From contig NZ_JAKFHA010000029.1 of NCBI RefSeq assembly GCF_021502675.1, positions 53,844 to 104,822 of the forward strand: DNA of 50,979 bases, written 5' to 3'. Positions 8,065-15,647 of the stretch are shown here, in pieces (within the stretch, counting starts at the first letter, position 1; the number at the start of each line of letters is the position of its first letter). Both the position numbers and the translations under genes were made by a program. The notes under the pieces were generated by a model, which did no database searches, was not told the DNA's origin, and saw only the letters and a list, made by a program, of their open reading frames with translations. The DNA comes from Yinghuangia soli. GTDB taxonomy: Bacteria; Actinomycetota; Actinomycetes; Streptomycetales; Streptomycetaceae.

Positions 8065-9351
8065 TCACAGCCGGACCAGACCGCCGTCCCGGTCTTCGGC
8101 ACGGTCCTCGGCCCCGACCGCGGCCGAGGCGGCGGGCGACGACCCGGCGACCGTACGGGACTTCCGCGTGCCGCCCGCGCGGCGCTCCAGCCGGGCCGAG
8201 ACGACCGCGAGCCCGAAGGCCGCCAGGGCCATGATCGCGCCGACCCAGTTCGGCGAGGTGTACCCGAGGCCGCCCGCGATGGTCACGCCGCCGAGCCAGG
8301 CGGCAAGCGCGTTGCCGAGGTTGAAGGCCGCGATGTTGCCGGACGAGGCCAGCGTGGGGGCGCCGGCGGCCTGGTCCATGACGCGCTTCTGCAGCGACGG
8401 GACGGTCGCGAAGCCGAACGCACCGATCACGAACAGCGTCACCGCGGCGGCCGCCTTGTTGTGCGCGGTCAGCGTGAACAGGGCCAGCGAGGCGGCGAGT
8501 CCGAGCAGCGAGACGTACAGGTTCGGCATCAGCGCGCGGTCCGCGAAGCGTCCGCCGACCAGGTTGCCGGTGAACATGCCCAGGCCGAGCAGGGCCAGCA
8601 GCCAGGTGACGCCGCCGTCGGAGTAGCCCGCGACGTCGGTCATCATCGGCGCGATGTAGGTGATCGCGGCGAAGACGCCGCCGAAGCCCAGCACGGTCAT
8701 GCCCATGGCCAGCCACACCTGGACGTTGCGCATCGCGGCCAGTTCGGCCCGCAGGCCGCCGTTCCCGCCGCCGGCCTCGGCGGCCGGGCCGGGCTCGGGA
8801 CGGCCGGCGTGCGCCGGGACGAGGGCCGCGATGCCGGCCAGTGCCACCACGCCGAGGCCGGCGACCGCGGTGAACGTCGTGCGCCAGCCGTACTCCTGGC
8901 CCAGCCACGTGCCGAACGGGACACCGACGATGTTGGCCGCGGTCAGGCCGGTGAACATGAGCGCGATGGCACCCGCCCGCTTCTGCGGCGCGACCAGGTC
9001 GGCGGCGACCACGGCACCGAGGCCGAAGAAGGCGCCGTGCGCGAAGGCGGCCACCACGCGGCCGGCGAGCATGACGCCGAAGGCGGGGGCCGCGGCCGAG
9101 ATGAGGTTCCCGGCGATGAAGAGCCCCATCAGGCCGAGCAGCATGCGCTTGCGCGGCACCCGGATGCCGAGCAGGGCGAGCAGGGGGCCGCCGACCACGA
9201 CGCCGAGGGCGTACACGGACAGGACGTAGCCGGCCGTCGGGATGGACACCGAGAAGTCCGCGGCCACCTCCGGGAGCAGTCCCATCGGGATGAACTCGGT
9301 GGTCCCGATTCCGAAGGCGCCTATGGCGAGCGCCAGAAGGGCGAGGGGCAT
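8065..9351 (-). CDS. MFS transporter, DHA1-type drug or sugar efflux
   Basis: A 428-residue integral membrane protein with about 12 hydrophobic segments. Family signatures include GTTEFIPMGLLPEVA in the first helix, the RVPRKRMLLG loop between helices 2 and 3, GRVVAAFAHGAFFGLGAV in helix 4 and the GWRTTFTAVAG region after helix 5; a charged central loop follows near residue 195. This is the Cml/AraJ-like branch of proton-driven exporters. A divergent MarR gene shares its upstream region, the standard layout for inducible efflux. The substrate is unknown. Confidence 0.85.
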   Translation of the reverse strand: MPLALLALAIGAFGIGTTEFIPMGLLPEVAADFSVSIPTAGYVLSVYALGVVVGGPLLALLGIRVPRKRMLLGLMGLFIAGNLISAAAPAFGVMLAGRVVAAFAHGAFFGLGAVVAADLVAPQKRAGAIALMFTGLTAANIVGVPFGTWLGQEYGWRTTFTAVAGLGVVALAGIAALVPAHAGRPEPGPAAEAGGGNGGLRAELAAMRNVQVWLAMGMTVLGFGGVFAAITYIAPMMTDVAGYSDGGVTWLLALLGLGMFTGNLVGGRFADRALMPNLYVSLLGLAASLALFTLTAHNKAAAAVTLFVIGAFGFATVPSLQKRVMDQAAGAPTLASSGNIAAFNLGNALAAWLGGVTIAGGLGYTSPNWVGAIMALAAFGLAVVSARLERRAGGTRKSRTVAGSSPAASAAVGAEDRAEDRDGGLVRL

Positions 9352-9411
9352 GGAAGACCTCCGGGGACGAGGCGCGGGCGATTGCTTGCGAGTACATTAG
9401 TTGCACGCGCG

Positions 9412-9436
9412 GGATATTTGCAAACGCTGGATATCC
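9412..9436. promoter_or_regulatory. Putative MarR operator in the MFS-marR divergent region
   Basis: GGATAT-N13-ATATCC lies 60 bp upstream of the MFS start, in the most AT-rich part of the intergenic region, and encloses TTTGCAAA. On the minus strand TTGCAA and TAATGT are spaced 18 bp like a promoter for the exporter. A MarR binding site is inferred from position and symmetry. Confidence 0.4.
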
Positions 9437-9520
9437 GCTTAAGCTGGCTACATGTCCGAGCTCTCTTTTGCGTACGTCGCGTAAACTCGCGGGCGTCGCG
9501 GCGCGGGAACGCGCACGATC

Positions 9521-9580
9521 CGCAGGAACGTGCAGGAACGTGCAGGAACGTGCAGGAACGTGCAGGAACGTGCAGGAAGG
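9521..9580 (+). repeat. Six 10-bp tandem repeats in the marR leader
   Basis: Units of TGCAGGAACG: the first begins with C, the next four are exact, and the sixth ends AAGG and serves as the ribosome site of marR at 9588. The period equals one DNA helical turn, and every unit carries an AGGA that resembles a Shine-Dalgarno core. The repeats lie in the 5' leader, outside the predicted coding region. Confidence 0.9.
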
Positions 9581-9587
9581 GGTGGCC

Positions 9588-10085
9588 ATGAGCAGGCCGG
9601 AGGTCGACGGGCGCATCCTCGCCCAGGGCTGGTGCGCACTCTCGCTCCTGCACAACCGCATCGACGCGCACCTGGAGCGCGCACTGCAGAGTGCGCACGA
9701 CCTGAGCGTGCGCGAGTACTCGGCGCTGCTGGTGCTCAGCGAGCAGTACGAGGGCGAGGTCCGGCACCTGAGCATGACCCGGCTCGCCGAGACCGTCTCG
9801 CTCAGCCAGAGCGCCACGACGCGGCTGGTCACCCGGCTCGAGGACCGCGGGCTGCTGGCCCGCTACCTGTGCCCGACCGACCGGCGCGGCATCTACACCG
9901 ACGTCACCGAGGAGGGCCGCAAGCTCTTCGCGGCGGCCCGGGCCACCAACGACGCCGCCCTGGAAGAGGCCCTCGCGCAGGCCGACGAGTCGCCCGAGCT
10001 GCGGCCCCTGGTCGCCGTCGTGCGTGCCATGCAGGCCGCGGCCGCCCCGGGCGCCGCCCCTGCCGAGCCGGTCCCGGCGGGCTGA
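9588..10085 (+). CDS. MarR family transcriptional regulator
   Basis: A 165-residue winged-helix regulator. Helix-turn-helix residues span about 55-80 (LSMTRLAETVSLSQSATTRLVTRLEDRGLL) and the wing is DRRGIYTDVTEEGRKL. It probably represses itself and the divergent MFS exporter and is released by a small ligand. The start at 9588 follows AAGGGG after the repeat array; the open frame continues 40 codons upstream through the repeats but would encode a non-conserved repetitive N-terminus. The C-terminus is Ala/Pro-rich. Confidence 0.87.
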   Translation: MSRPEVDGRILAQGWCALSLLHNRIDAHLERALQSAHDLSVREYSALLVLSEQYEGEVRHLSMTRLAETVSLSQSATTRLVTRLEDRGLLARYLCPTDRRGIYTDVTEEGRKLFAAARATNDAALEEALAQADESPELRPLVAVVRAMQAAAAPGAAPAEPVPAG

Positions 10086-10105
10086 CCGCACCCGCTCCCG
10101 AGTCC

Positions 10106-10127
10106 ACTCCGGCTCGCGCTCCGGAGT
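10106..10127 (+). terminator. Hairpin after marR
   Basis: ACTCCGG and CCGGAGT pair around an 8-nt loop, 20 bp after the marR stop. Confidence 0.45.
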
Positions 10128-10250
10128 CCGCTGCCGGGCCCGCTCGCGCGGTGCCTGCGCGACGCACCCACGATCGGCGCAACCCCGGGCCCGCCGCCCC
10201 GGACCGCGCGATCATGGCGCGTCCTGGCATGTGGAGGGAGTCGGTGCGGA

Positions 10251-10724
10251 ATGAGCAACAGCGACGACGGCAGGCGGCGCGGTCCGCGGCCGTCGAGCGA
10301 CCAGCCCTATGAGGATCCGACCCTGGATGCCTCGGAGACGCTGATCACCGACGACCTCAGCGCCGACCCGCTGGACGTCGGCGTCGTGCCGCCGGACCAC
10401 TACTCGGCCGCGGAGCGCTTCGGCACCACCGCCGAGGAGGCCGAACGCGGCGAGTCCCTGGACCAGTTGCTGGACGAGGAGGAGCCGGAGCTGGAGCCCG
10501 AGGACATGGACGAGATCGACGACCGCTGGGCGGACGGCCCCTCGCCGCGCTCCGGCCGCCTGGTGGCGGCCGGCCCCGGCGGCACCGTCGAACTGTTCGC
10601 GGAGGACGTCGGCATCGACGCGGGCGCCGCCACGGCCGAGGAGGCCGCGGTGCACATCGTCGACGACCTCTCCGACGAAGACTTCGACGAGGAACCGGAG
10701 TTCCCCGCCGAAGACGGCGAATGA
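10251..10724 (+). CDS. DUF5709 domain-containing protein
   Basis: A 157-residue, strongly acidic soluble protein. It carries the pattern of the actinobacterial DUF5709 family: VVPPDHYSAAERFGTTAEEAERGESLDQLLDEEEPE, SGRLVAAGPGG and a terminal EDVGIDAGAATAEEAAVHIVDD. The function of the family is unknown. A GGAGGGAG stretch lies upstream of the ATG at 10251, though at long spacing. A 58-residue membrane protein gene follows after 87 bp and may be cotranscribed. Confidence 0.82.
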   Translation: MSNSDDGRRRGPRPSSDQPYEDPTLDASETLITDDLSADPLDVGVVPPDHYSAAERFGTTAEEAERGESLDQLLDEEEPELEPEDMDEIDDRWADGPSPRSGRLVAAGPGGTVELFAEDVGIDAGAATAEEAAVHIVDDLSDEDFDEEPEFPAEDGE

Positions 10725-10811
10725 CCTTTGCCCCGGCAGGTCCGTCCCCGAGAGTATGAAGGCGAGCGCGGCGGACGCCCCGTCCGCCGCCGCGCGGGGG
10801 AGGTGAAGGAC

Positions 10812-10988
10812 ATGCCGTTGCTGTTCGTCGTGGCCGGACTGGCCTTGGTCGCGGTCGGCGACAAGAAGCGCGTCGCACCCGCGGCCGGCGAGCCGGGTGC
10901 CAACCGCCTCGGGCTCACCCTGGAGATAGTCGGCGGCCTGCTGATGCTGGCCGGCGTCGCGTTCATCGTCTACGACATGGCCTGGTAG
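10812..10988 (+). CDS. Small two-helix membrane protein
   Basis: Fifty-eight residues with two hydrophobic helices: PLLFVVAGLALVAVG at the N-terminus and TLEIVGGLLMLAGVAFIVYDMAW at the C-terminus, separated by a basic loop (DKKR). I recognise no family. The start at 10812 has GGGAGGTGAAG upstream; the frame is open further upstream but that part is arginine-rich and lacks a ribosome site. It probably shares a transcript with the DUF5709 gene, ending at the hairpin at 11136. Confidence 0.65.
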   Translation: MPLLFVVAGLALVAVGDKKRVAPAAGEPGANRLGLTLEIVGGLLMLAGVAFIVYDMAW

Positions 10989-11135
10989 CGCTCCTGGCGG
11001 CACGCCTGGTGGCGCCGCGCCTTCGCGTGCCGGGAGCCTCATGCCGCATGCGGTGCGCGGGCCGGCCGCAGGAGCGGAGGAGGAAAACCCTGCGGCCGGG
11101 CGCGGGCCCCGCCGGGCCGGGAATCGGCGGGGTCT

Positions 11136-11168
11136 GGCCGTGCCTGCCGGGAGACGGCAGGCACGGCC
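11136..11168 (+). terminator. Strong terminator hairpin
   Basis: GGCCGTGCCTGCCG pairs perfectly with CGGCAGGCACGGCC around a GGAGA loop, 150 bp after the small membrane protein gene. Confidence 0.6.
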
Positions 11169-11355
11169 GAGGGCGGGGACGGCGGTCCGGCCGGGTTCGG
11201 TGCAAGAACCCGCGGTGCCGGACACGCCTTGCCCGGTGCGGCGAGGGCCCGGGGCCCGTCCCGCCCCGGGTCGCCGCCGCACTGTGGTGTCCCCGCCGGT
11301 CCGGCCTTTCCGTCCCGAGACGGAGCCGGAGCTTTGCGGCGTGGCTGCCAGGAAC

Positions 11356-11375
11356 ACCATACGCATCCGTATGGT
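11356..11375. repeat. Palindrome ACCATACG-CATC-CGTATGGT
   Basis: Eight perfectly paired bases on each side of a 4-nt centre, 115 bp before the YdcF-like gene. It is AT-richer than its surroundings, as operators here tend to be. The 12-mer CCGTATGGTCCG that spans its right arm recurs at 13455-13466 upstream of the second marR gene. Confidence 0.45.
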
Positions 11376-11393
11376 CCGAGGGGCGGCTTCGTC

Positions 11394-11412
11394 CCATGCC
11401 GGTTCGGCATGG
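11394..11412. repeat. Hairpin CCATGCCG-GTT-CGGCATGG
   Basis: An eight-pair perfect stem with a 3-nt loop, 19 bp after the preceding palindrome and about 80 bp before the next start codon. Confidence 0.4.
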
Positions 11413-11489
11413 AAACCCGCAGTTCCGCGGACGCGCCCACGCTCGGGGGAGCACTCGGGCGGATAGGTTCCGGTCCGTACGCTTTGCAC

Positions 11490-12491
11490 GTGATTCCGTA
11501 CTGCATCGCCCTGTTCTTCTTCGCGCTGTTCTGCTGGAGCGTGTACCGCGACCGCCGGCGGTTCCGGAATGCGGTCTACCTGGGCCTCGCGGTCTGCTTC
11601 CTCGGGCTCGGCGTGCTGGACGACCTCAGCAAGGGCCCGGTCGAGTCCTTCGAGGTCGTGCTCGCGGCGGTGCTGCTCCTGCCGGTCCTCGGCACCTTGC
11701 TGCTCGGCGGGTTCCTGATCGCGAACGGCGTCAAGATGGTCCGCAAGGAAGGCCGCGGACCGGCGAACTTCCTCTCCCTGCTGGCCGGGCTCGGGCTGAT
11801 CGCGTTCATCGTGCTGATGGCGACCGCGGTGCACACCGAGTCCCGGTGGCTCGGCATCGTCGCGGGCACCTCGCTGCTGCTCGTCGGCTACGTCTCCTTC
11901 CTGTTCCTGTGCTTCATCGGATACGCGTTCCTGTACGGGCGCATGCCGGTGCGCGGCGACGTCGACTACGTCGTCGTGCTGGGTTCCGGGCTGATCGGCA
12001 GCCGCGTGCCGCCGCTGCTGGCCAGCCGCCTCGACCGCGGACGCGCGGTCTACGACGCGCAGGCCGCCCGCGGGAATCCGCCGGTGATGCTGATGTCCGG
12101 CGGCCAGGGGCCGGACGAAGAGGTCGCGGAGTCCGTCGCCATGGCCGACTACCTGACCGACCGCGGCGTGCCGGCCGCGCACGTGGAACGCGAGCAGCGC
12201 TCGCGCACCACCGAGGAGAACATGCGGTTCAGCAAGGAGATCATGCAGAGCGCGGCGCCGGGCAGCCGCTGCGTCATCGTCACCAACAACTTCCACGCCT
12301 TCCGGGCCGCGATGATGGCCCGCAAGGTCGGTGTCGACGGACAAGTCGTCGGCTCGCCGACCGCCGCGTACTTCTGGCCGAGCGCCACCATCCGCGAGTT
12401 CGCCGCGGTCTTCCTGGCCCACCCCGTGATCAACCTCGGCATCTGCCTGCTGCTGATCGCGACCGGCACCTCGGCGCTCTGGGACCGCTGA
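11490..12491 (+). CDS. YdcF/DUF218 (SanA-like) membrane protein
   Basis: The protein has 333 residues. Five or so hydrophobic helices occupy residues 1-150, followed by the cytoplasm- or envelope-facing DUF218 domain: DYVVVLGSGLIGSRVPPLLASRLDRG, PVMLMSGGQGPDEEVAESVAMADYL, the acidic RTTEENMRFSKEI motif and VIVTNNFHAFRAAMMAR. A last helix follows near 315. E. coli relatives (YdcF, SanA, ElyC) affect the envelope or bind SAM; the role in actinomycetes is unknown. The GTG at 11490 is chosen because it opens directly into the first helix; no clear ribosome site is present, so the start is uncertain. Confidence 0.8.
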   Translation: MIPYCIALFFFALFCWSVYRDRRRFRNAVYLGLAVCFLGLGVLDDLSKGPVESFEVVLAAVLLLPVLGTLLLGGFLIANGVKMVRKEGRGPANFLSLLAGLGLIAFIVLMATAVHTESRWLGIVAGTSLLLVGYVSFLFLCFIGYAFLYGRMPVRGDVDYVVVLGSGLIGSRVPPLLASRLDRGRAVYDAQAARGNPPVMLMSGGQGPDEEVAESVAMADYLTDRGVPAAHVEREQRSRTTEENMRFSKEIMQSAAPGSRCVIVTNNFHAFRAAMMARKVGVDGQVVGSPTAAYFWPSATIREFAAVFLAHPVINLGICLLLIATGTSALWDR

Positions 12492-12616
12492 GCCGCCGCC
12501 GCACGGGGCCTGCCGACCTTTGCCTGAATTGCATAGATCAATGGTTGCGTGCTGCAAATGAAGCTGCTTGACTCGCGGCGCACCCGCAACAGCAGCCGAC
12601 CCGCGAGGAGTTGCCC

Positions 12617-12841
12617 GTGCCGTACGACGACCTCGCCCGGCACCGCGGCGGGACTGCCGCCGGGACTGCCGAAAAGCCCGCCGACGACGACCTCCGCGAC
12701 GGCGTCCGCGACGAAGGACGCGCGCCCGCGGCACCGCGCGGCACCTCCTGGCTCGACGGGTCCGGGACCCTGGCCGGCCTCGACGCCCGCATCCCCGCAG
12801 GGCAGCATGCCGGGGAATGCGGCCTGCTGCACAGGTACTGA
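12617..12841 (+). CDS. Small hypothetical protein (74 aa)
   Basis: The frame starts at GTG 12617 six bases after a GAGGAG ribosome site and ends at TGA with high third-position GC throughout. The protein is hydrophilic and rich in Gly, Asp, Ala and Arg (DDDLRDGVRDEGR), with one Cys and a GLLHRY end, and resembles no family I know. The 90 bp upstream are unusually AT-rich for this genome (TTGCATAG, CTGCAAATGAAG) and could hold its promoter. It may be a short regulatory or secreted-peptide gene, but this is unsupported. Confidence 0.45.
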   Translation: MPYDDLARHRGGTAAGTAEKPADDDLRDGVRDEGRAPAAPRGTSWLDGSGTLAGLDARIPAGQHAGECGLLHRY

Positions 12842-12917
12842 CCGGACCGGGCTCCCCGGCTCCGCCGCTCCGCCGCTCCGCCGCCCCTGCGGTCCCGGGC
12901 ATCCAGGCGAAGCGGCG

Positions 12918-13394
12918 TCAGCGGCCGGTGCGTTCCGCGTACGCCTCGATCAGGTCGACGTACCGGGTCAGCAGCTCGGTCAGCGCGGCCCGGTCCTCGA
13001 CCGGCATCGGCCCCAGCACGTCGCGCATGAGGGCCAGGCGTGCCGCGACGATGCGCCGCGCCACCGCCTTGCCCTCAGTGCTGGCCTGCACGACCACGTA
13101 GCGCCGGTTCACCGGGTCGGGTTCGCGCTCGGCGAGCCCGAGCCGGACCAGCGGGTCGACGGTGCGGGTCGCGGTGGACGGTTCGACGTTGAGGTGCTTG
13201 GCGAGTTCGTGCATGCGCCACAGCGGCCGCCCGGCGAGGCACTCCAGCGCATCGACCTGAGCCGGCGTCAATTGCGTGTCGCCGACCGCGTAGAGGCCGG
13301 CCTGCAGCAGCCGGCTCGGCGAACTGCGCCGCAGCCGCAGCACCGCTTCGATCAGACCGGCGCCCGGGTCGCGCGGGTCGGCTGCGGCGTCCAT
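12918..13394 (-). CDS. MarR family transcriptional regulator
   Basis: A 158-residue winged-helix regulator. The DNA-binding region reads LTPAQVDALECLAGRPLWRMHELAKHLNVEPSTATR, and the wing REPDPVNRRYVVVQASTEGK. The ATG at 13394 follows AAGGA at good spacing. It lies downstream of, and on the same strand as, the cholesterol-oxidase-like gene, but a strong hairpin separates them, so it is probably transcribed on its own. Its target could be that gene; no matching operator can be proved. Confidence 0.85.
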   Translation of the reverse strand: MDAAADPRDPGAGLIEAVLRLRRSSPSRLLQAGLYAVGDTQLTPAQVDALECLAGRPLWRMHELAKHLNVEPSTATRTVDPLVRLGLAEREPDPVNRRYVVVQASTEGKAVARRIVAARLALMRDVLGPMPVEDRAALTELLTRYVDLIEAYAERTGR

Positions 13395-13508
13395 CGGTGC
13401 GTCCTTAAGGCCGGGGTGTCCAACTGGTGCGAAGCACGATTCTTGCATCCGGGGCCGTATGGTCCGTGCCCGGCAAGGGCAGTTCGGTGCCACCCCGCCC
13501 GGCGCGGC

Positions 13509-13536
13509 CCTGCCCGGCACCAAGGTGCCGGGCAGG
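13509..13536 (-). terminator. Terminator after the cholesterol-oxidase-like gene
   Basis: A 12-pair perfect stem (arms CCTGCCCGGCAC and GTGCCGGGCAGG, loop CAAG) begins 20 bp past the stop codon on the minus strand. Confidence 0.7.
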
Positions 13537-13555
13537 ACGCCGATGCCGAGGAGGG

Positions 13556-15346
13556 TCATACGAGCAGGCTGTCCAGGAACGGGTTGGTGAAGACGTCGTG
13601 CGGGTCGTACGCGTTCAGCGCCGCCACCGCGGTGTCCCAGTTGTCGCCGCCGGGGAGCCCGGTGCGGAACGAGTCCGGCACCGTGGTGCCGACCACGGTG
13701 GGGTCGGCCCACGCCGCGGTGCCGCTGTAGCCCCAGCCCTTGGACCACTCGGCGCGCACCTGCGCGTAGCTGCCCGAGTAGTTCGCCAGCACCCACTGCT
13801 CGGTCTCGCGGTAGAACTGCTGGCTGTACGGCGTCCCGGGGACGGTGAGGATGTCCAGCCACACCGCGACGTCCCATTCGGGGTGGTCGGGCCGGGTGCG
13901 CAGCGCGGACAGCGTGGGATGCACCGCGCCCGCGACGCCGATGTCGGACGGCTTGTCCAGGCCGGTGACCCGGATCTCCAGCGGCCCGTTCATCGGGAAC
14001 CTGCCCTGCGCCTGGTAGGCGGCCAGGGCGCCCTTGTAGTACGCGTAGAACTCGCTGACCACGCGCTGGATATCGGTCCGTCGGCACAGGATCGCGTAGC
14101 CGTTCGCGGTCACCCGCAGCGTGGTGGGCCGCACGTACAGCATGGTGTTCTTCGACCAGCCCCACAGGTCCCACGACAGCGTGGCGACCAGGCCCGCGCT
14201 CGCGGTGGCGCTCTGCACGTTGCAGAACGCCGGGGTGAGCCCCGCGCTGCCCGAGATGATCTGGCCCAGCAGATCGGCCGCCTCGGTCGGGATGAAGTCG
14301 CTGAACGGGTAGTTGTAGGGCGCGGTCACCTCGCGGGACAGCAGCGGCTTGTTCGGCGCGACCGTCCAGACCTTCAGCCACGGGTTGTCGGTGAACGGGA
14401 ACCAGATGGCCTCGATACGGCCGCTCTGCTCGACGAACGACGCGAACGCGTTCGCCCCCGCGGAGGCCGGCGGCGCGAACATGTCGTCGGCCTTGACCAG
14501 CATCGAACTCTGGCAGCGCAGCCGCTGGTTCGCCCCGACCCGCAGCGTCGCCTCGGTGACGAACGTGCGGCCCAGGTTGGCCAGCAGCGGGCCTATCGCC
14601 GGATCGGTGCGCTGGAAGGTCCGCAGCTTGTACTGCGCGGTCGGGCCGTCCCACACCACGGCGGTCAGCGACAGCACCAGGTTGCTCAGCGAGCCGTACG
14701 TGTGGCCGTACGGCTTGGACTCGCCGACCGCGGGGACCGCGGTGCCGTGCGCGTCGATGGCCAGCACGCCGCCCAGCGTGATGTCGCCGGGCGCGGGCAC
14801 CGCGGTCATGCCGTATCCGGACGCCTCCAACGTGGCCAGCAGCACGTCCATCGAGACGCCGGTCTGCGCGGTGACGCTCGGCGCGGGCCCGGTCTGCACG
14901 GCGATCGAGGTCAGGTACTGCGTGGTGTCCACCAGCAGCGTCTGGGCGCTGCCTGCCGAGGCGGTCACCATGAGCGGCGACCAGTTGTGGCTGTGCCCCT
15001 TGGCGCGCAGCGTCCAGCCCTGCGCACGGGCCCAATTGGCCAGCGCCACCACGTCGTTCGGGGTGGCCGGGGCGCACGTCCACAGGTCGTCGACGCGCAG
15101 TTCGCCCGACCAGTTGCGGTAGGCCTGCTGGTACACCGCGATTCCCGGCGGGGTGCCGGGCGGGGCGGGTACGGTGGCCTCCGCGCTGCCCACCGGGATG
15201 CGGGACGCGGGCGTCCACTGCATCGCGGTCAGCGCGGCGGCACCGGCCAGCCCGCCTAATACGGTGCGCCGGTCGAGTGCGGTGCCCGGGGCGGGCGCGC
15301 CGTCCGGTGCGGCGCCGGACGTGCTGCGATCTGCGATGTCGGTCAT
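13556..15346 (-). CDS. Tat-exported FAD-linked oxidase, type II cholesterol oxidase-like
   Basis: The protein has 596 residues. A twin-arginine signal (DRRTVLGGLAGAAALTAM) is at about 25-45. The FAD-binding PCMH domain follows: AKGHSHNWSPL contains the His that carries covalent FAD in the vanillyl-alcohol-oxidase family, and VPAPGDITLGGVLAIDAHG is the second FAD loop. The C-terminal half resembles the cholesterol oxidase substrate-binding domain, with the terminal NAYDPHDVFTNPFLDSL. Type II cholesterol oxidases convert cholesterol to cholest-4-en-3-one with H2O2 release. Related proteins have not all been shown to use sterols, so the substrate is inferred. ATG 15346 has GGAGAAG upstream. Confidence 0.85.
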   Translation of the reverse strand: MTDIADRSTSGAAPDGAPAPGTALDRRTVLGGLAGAAALTAMQWTPASRIPVGSAEATVPAPPGTPPGIAVYQQAYRNWSGELRVDDLWTCAPATPNDVVALANWARAQGWTLRAKGHSHNWSPLMVTASAGSAQTLLVDTTQYLTSIAVQTGPAPSVTAQTGVSMDVLLATLEASGYGMTAVPAPGDITLGGVLAIDAHGTAVPAVGESKPYGHTYGSLSNLVLSLTAVVWDGPTAQYKLRTFQRTDPAIGPLLANLGRTFVTEATLRVGANQRLRCQSSMLVKADDMFAPPASAGANAFASFVEQSGRIEAIWFPFTDNPWLKVWTVAPNKPLLSREVTAPYNYPFSDFIPTEAADLLGQIISGSAGLTPAFCNVQSATASAGLVATLSWDLWGWSKNTMLYVRPTTLRVTANGYAILCRRTDIQRVVSEFYAYYKGALAAYQAQGRFPMNGPLEIRVTGLDKPSDIGVAGAVHPTLSALRTRPDHPEWDVAVWLDILTVPGTPYSQQFYRETEQWVLANYSGSYAQVRAEWSKGWGYSGTAAWADPTVVGTTVPDSFRTGLPGGDNWDTAVAALNAYDPHDVFTNPFLDSLLV

Positions 15347-15647
15347 TCTTCTCCGTCTTCGTGACTGTGCGATGCGGATGCGACACGTGTCGACCGAGCA
15401 GTCAGCGTGCCCGCGGAGCGCGCACGTTTCAATCAATCGACTGACTTATGCCGGGATTGCATCGATGCCGACGTTCTCGGTCCGTCGGGATTGCCGCGCC
15501 GCAGTGCGGGGCAGGCGCCGCGACACGATCGGACCTGCTCTCGGAGCGCGCTGCGGCAAATCGTGAAAGATTACCTAAATCGGTCGGGGATTCCGCTCGT
15601 CCGACGCCGTCACTCTTTCGGCCCGAGCCCGCATGCCTGGAGGACCG
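15347..15647. other. Divergent intergenic region
   Basis: About 300 bp between the oxidase and the baeRF3 gene, with no supported gene. It holds the GACACGTGTC palindrome near the oxidase start, an AT-richer patch (TCAATCAATCGACTGACTTA at 15430-15449) in the middle, and a second one (GTGAAAGATTACCTAAATC near 15563) that may be the promoter of the plus-strand gene. Confidence 0.45.
15381..15392. promoter_or_regulatory. CGACACGTGTCG palindrome upstream of the oxidase gene
   Basis: A 12-bp perfect palindrome 35 bp before the oxidase start codon, sharing 11 of 12 bases with the site at 1942-1953. Its position is suitable for blocking transcription or for binding near the transcription start. Confidence 0.45.

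Larger units (their letters stand above)
10989..11489. other. 501-bp gene-free region with three strong hairpins
   Basis: No open frame here has convincing codon use or a ribosome site. The stretch holds a 14-bp perfect stem (11136-11168), an eight-pair palindrome (11356-11375) and another eight-pair hairpin (11394-11412). The first probably ends the upstream operon. The other two may belong to the leader or promoter region of the downstream gene, or to a small RNA; no promoter was identified. Confidence 0.5.

Noticed and set aside
4283-8626. Very long open frame on the plus strand (over 1400 codons)
   Set aside because: It is Arg/Gly-rich, lacks family signatures, and runs across five real genes on both strands; long spurious frames are expected at this GC content.
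9521-9580. Repeat array considered as a CRISPR
   Set aside because: Units are only 10 bp and directly adjoining, with no spacers and no cas genes.
9468-9587. N-terminal extension of the first MarR protein through the repeats
   Set aside because: The extension would encode a repeated Cys/Arg/Asn pattern, unlike any MarR, and a proper ribosome site lies at the later start.
12918-15386. Long minus-strand frame joining the MarR gene to the region of the oxidase gene
   Set aside because: Only its 3' 158 codons form the MarR protein, starting at 13394. The remainder is an off-frame shadow of the oxidase, with a terminator in between.
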